64,000 nucleotides of DNA from Parahaliea mediterranea. GTDB lineage: Bacteria > Pseudomonadota > Gammaproteobacteria > Pseudomonadales > Halieaceae. Location of the stretch: positions 930,001 to 994,000 of the forward strand of contig NZ_QEWO01000001.1 of assembly GCF_003402235.1 (NCBI RefSeq), written 5' to 3'. A program made the position numbers and the translations under genes. Below the pieces are notes generated by a model. That model worked only from the letters and a program-made list of their open reading frames with translations. It was not told where the DNA came from and did no database searches. Position 1 is the first letter of the stretch. Every line of letters starts with the position of its first letter. Below, in pieces: positions 61,801-64,000 of the stretch.

Positions 61801-64000
61801 ATGACCACAACAACACGAACCCGTGTCGCCGCCGTGGCGGTGATACTCCTCGGCGGCCTGCTGCTGGCCACTTTTTGCGCACAGCGCTTCTACCAGCAAT
61901 CGATGGATCAGCTCAGCGCCCTGGGGCAAGGCCAACTTGCCCGGCGGGCGGACCTGCAATGGCTGATCTACCAGCAGGACACACCGGCCCTGCAGCGCCT
62001 GTTGCAGCACCTTACCCGTCACCCGGCCATCGCCCGTGGCGACATTTACAGCGGCACGCAAGACCTGCTGGCAAGCCACCCGGCCGGGCGCGCGGCCGCG
62101 CTGGATGCCGTGCGTGGCGATGCCTCGCTGAACGCCACGGTGCTACAGGGTATCGACAGCCAGGGCAGCCGGCAGGGCAGCGGGTTTTTCAGTACCTTGC
62201 TGCGCCCTGGTACCCGCATCCACCTCAACGTGCCGGTGATTACCCGCCTTAACCCCGACGCCAAGGGTCTCAGTGGCGATGATTTCCTGCGCGCCGCCAG
62301 CAGTGCCGGCCACGCCGGCAGCGATATTGTAATGGGCTATGTCGACCTCGCCATCGACCCCGCCGCCCTGCACCGGCCCAGCCTGACGCAGGCGCTGCTG
62401 ATCACCCTGGGCTGCTGGCTGCTGGCCGGCATTGCGGCGCTGGTGCTGCTGTACGACAGCCGCGCCCGGGCGGCCCAGCTGCGCCGCGCCACGGGCATTA
62501 TCGACCGCCTGGCCCAGGGCGAACGGGAGATTGCCATTGCCGTCGACGGCAGCGACATCAACAACGCCCTGCATCGTCTGGTGCACAGCCTCGGCCGCTA
62601 TACGCAGGAAATTGAAACCGGCAAAAACCTGCTGAGCCGCAAGGTGCAAGAGCGCACCCACCAGCTATCGCGCAGCCACCAGGAGCTGAGCCGGGCCAGC
62701 GAGGCGGTCAGCGAATCCCGCGCGCGCCTGCAACGACTGACCTACTACGACCACCTCACCACCCTGCCCAATCGCCAACTGTTTCTGGAACAACTGGGCC
62801 TGCTGCTGCGCCTGAGCCGCCGCGCCGGCCAGCACCTGGCGCTGCTGCATGTGGACCTCGCCAACTTCCGCCAGGTGAATGAGGTGCAGGGTTTTCACGC
62901 CGGCGACCTGCTGCTGAGGGAAGTGGCCCGGCGCCTGAAAGCCTGCGTGCGCGACAGCGACGCCGTGGCCACCGTGGCCGGCAGCGCCCATGACATCACG
63001 GTATCGCGACTCGGCGGCGACGAATTTACGGTGATACTGAACCATCTGGACACACCGGCATCCGCCGAAGTGGTGGCCGGGCGTATCCTTGGCCAGCTCG
63101 GCGCCCCCCTTGCCGTGGACGGCCACCTGGTGACGGTCAAAACCCGCATCGGCATCGCCTGCTTTCCCGAGCATGGCGACTCTGCCGAGGCGCTGCTGAA
63201 GGCCGCGGCCATTGCCCTGGGCAGGGCCAAAGCAACGCCGGACACCCCCATTGCCCTGTGCCAGGCAAGCTGGCTGGATGCCGGCGGCGACACCGATGCC
63301 GATGCGCCCTGGCGGGAGGCCCTGACAACTCACGGCCTGGCGCTGCGCTATACCCCGGTGGTGGATACCGTGATGGGCTCGGTGGTGTGCCTGCACGCGA
63401 CGCTCAGCCTGCAAGCCACGCCGGCGGACAACGCCGCCGAGGCCGCACCCCACCTGTGGGGCGGCCGGTGCCACGATGGCGAACTGACCCGCGCCCTCTT
63501 CCACTGGCAACTGCAGCAGGCCTGCGCCGAGTTGGCCCACCATGGCAGCAGCAGCCGGCAGCCCGCGCGAGTAGCACTGTGGCTTGGCCCTGGCCTGTGC
63601 AGCGAAGCGCTTGTGGCGCAGGTACAGGCGGTGCTGGAGCAAACATCCCTGCCCGCCGCCCAGCTGGAGCTGTGCCTGGATGAAGCCATACTGGCGCAGG
63701 GGCGCTCCCTTGATGCGCTGGCCAACCTCCAGGCCCTGGGCGTCTACCTGAGTGTGACGGGCTTTGGCCTTGGGCCGACCTCCCTGCAGCAGCTGGGCGA
63801 TGCCCACCTGCAGGCCCTGCACATCGCCCCGGCCTTTGCGCCCCGCTACGGCGAACACAGCGACAACGGCGCCGTGCGGGCGCTGGTGGCCATTGCCCGC
63901 AGCCACAACATGGAGCCAGTGGCCAACGGCGTGGCCAGCGCCGCCCACTACCACTACCTGGCGCCGCAGGGCGTGCGGCAAATGAGCGGTGCGCTGTTCG
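61801..64000 (+). CDS. Membrane GGDEF protein with degenerate EAL domain (partial, runs off edge)
   Basis: At least 733 residues, open at the right edge. Helices at about 8-27 and 197-217 bracket a periplasmic sensor domain. A HAMP-like segment and a coiled coil lead to a GGDEF domain with intact GGDEF at 405-409. The RxxD inhibitory site is at 384-387, but 17 residues separate it from the active site instead of the usual 5. The following EAL-like domain is degenerate: VTGFGLG in place of DDFGTG, LHIAP for LKIDK and NGVA for EGVE. It probably makes c-di-GMP, and its EAL part may only bind ligand. It is the opposite arrangement to the protein at 220. Confidence 0.88.
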   Translation, partial: MTTTTRTRVAAVAVILLGGLLLATFCAQRFYQQSMDQLSALGQGQLARRADLQWLIYQQDTPALQRLLQHLTRHPAIARGDIYSGTQDLLASHPAGRAAALDAVRGDASLNATVLQGIDSQGSRQGSGFFSTLLRPGTRIHLNVPVITRLNPDAKGLSGDDFLRAASSAGHAGSDIVMGYVDLAIDPAALHRPSLTQALLITLGCWLLAGIAALVLLYDSRARAAQLRRATGIIDRLAQGEREIAIAVDGSDINNALHRLVHSLGRYTQEIETGKNLLSRKVQERTHQLSRSHQELSRASEAVSESRARLQRLTYYDHLTTLPNRQLFLEQLGLLLRLSRRAGQHLALLHVDLANFRQVNEVQGFHAGDLLLREVARRLKACVRDSDAVATVAGSAHDITVSRLGGDEFTVILNHLDTPASAEVVAGRILGQLGAPLAVDGHLVTVKTRIGIACFPEHGDSAEALLKAAAIALGRAKATPDTPIALCQASWLDAGGDTDADAPWREALTTHGLALRYTPVVDTVMGSVVCLHATLSLQATPADNAAEAAPHLWGGRCHDGELTRALFHWQLQQACAELAHHGSSSRQPARVALWLGPGLCSEALVAQVQAVLEQTSLPAAQLELCLDEAILAQGRSLDALANLQALGVYLSVTGFGLGPTSLQQLGDAHLQALHIAPAFAPRYGEHSDNGAVRALVAIARSHNMEPVANGVASAAHYHYLAPQGVRQMSGALF

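Noticed and set aside
1-64000. tRNA, rRNA, CRISPR, transposase, integrase and phage genes
   Set aside because: None was recognised when reading both strands; small RNAs without clear motifs could still be missed by eye.

Overview
The window is a GC-rich, densely coded bacterial chromosome segment. No gene-free gap reaches 300 bp; the largest are about 298, 278 and 264 bp. The gene content fits an aerobic, Gram-negative, probably marine gammaproteobacterium: TonB receptor, lipoproteins, c-type cytochrome, Fur box, an IPTL-CTERM protein, two DUF3604 proteins, and a peptide-ligase/7TM/retropepsin-like operon. The Halieaceae/Spongiibacteraceae neighbourhood is my best guess, but this is inference from gene content only. 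I saw no tRNA, rRNA, CRISPR array, insertion sequence or phage.

Layout. At 0.2-5.8 kb are a membrane two-component-type propeller/PAS/GGDEF/EAL protein and an EEP-family hydrolase. An SDR oxidoreductase follows at 6.1 kb. At 7.0-10.1 kb is a three-gene operon: retropepsin-like lipoprotein, inactive transglutaminase with 7 TM helices, and ATP-grasp ligase. A giant 2,771-residue repeat protein with an IPTL-CTERM sorting tail fills 10.2-18.5 kb. From 18.7 to 28.8 kb are single genes: YegP, an AidB-like acyl-CoA dehydrogenase, a CBS protein, a Fur-box-controlled pair of small unknown genes, DUF3604, DUF2721, a GspG-core lipoprotein, ArfB, a 59-residue PLDc_N-like protein, SIMPL and a glycosyltransferase.

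At 28.8-36.6 kb an operon encodes an autotransporter with four tandem cadherin-like repeats, an RTX protein, and the ABC and adaptor subunits of a type I secretion system. From 36.9 to 46.7 kb lies a catabolic cluster. It holds a TonB receptor, an acyl-CoA ligase, an Ltp2-like aldolase, ChsH1- and ChsH2-like hydratase subunits, two acyl-CoA dehydrogenases resembling ChsE1 and ChsE2, and a TetR regulator with a perfect 16-bp palindrome in the divergent promoter. The set matches the known logic of steroid side-chain removal by dehydrogenation, hydration and retro-aldol cleavage.

From 46.8 to 51.8 kb are a small outer-membrane barrel, a molybdopterin oxidoreductase and a second DUF3604 paralogue. 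An EmrAB/OprM-type efflux operon with a divergent TetR gene and a striking double operator occupies 51.9-56.8 kb. From 56.9 to 60.6 kb a di-haem cytochrome resembling rubber oxygenases RoxA/RoxB lies with a zinc alcohol dehydrogenase and a DUF4334 protein. An M90 (MtfA-like) peptidase follows, and a GGDEF/degenerate-EAL protein runs off the right edge.

The main theme is use of hydrophobic, isoprenoid- or steroid-like carbon together with an elaborate cell surface. No single locus is a proven new system. The steroid-type cluster and the RoxA-like cluster are the most interesting for metabolism; the giant repeat protein and the Fur-controlled pair are the most obscure.
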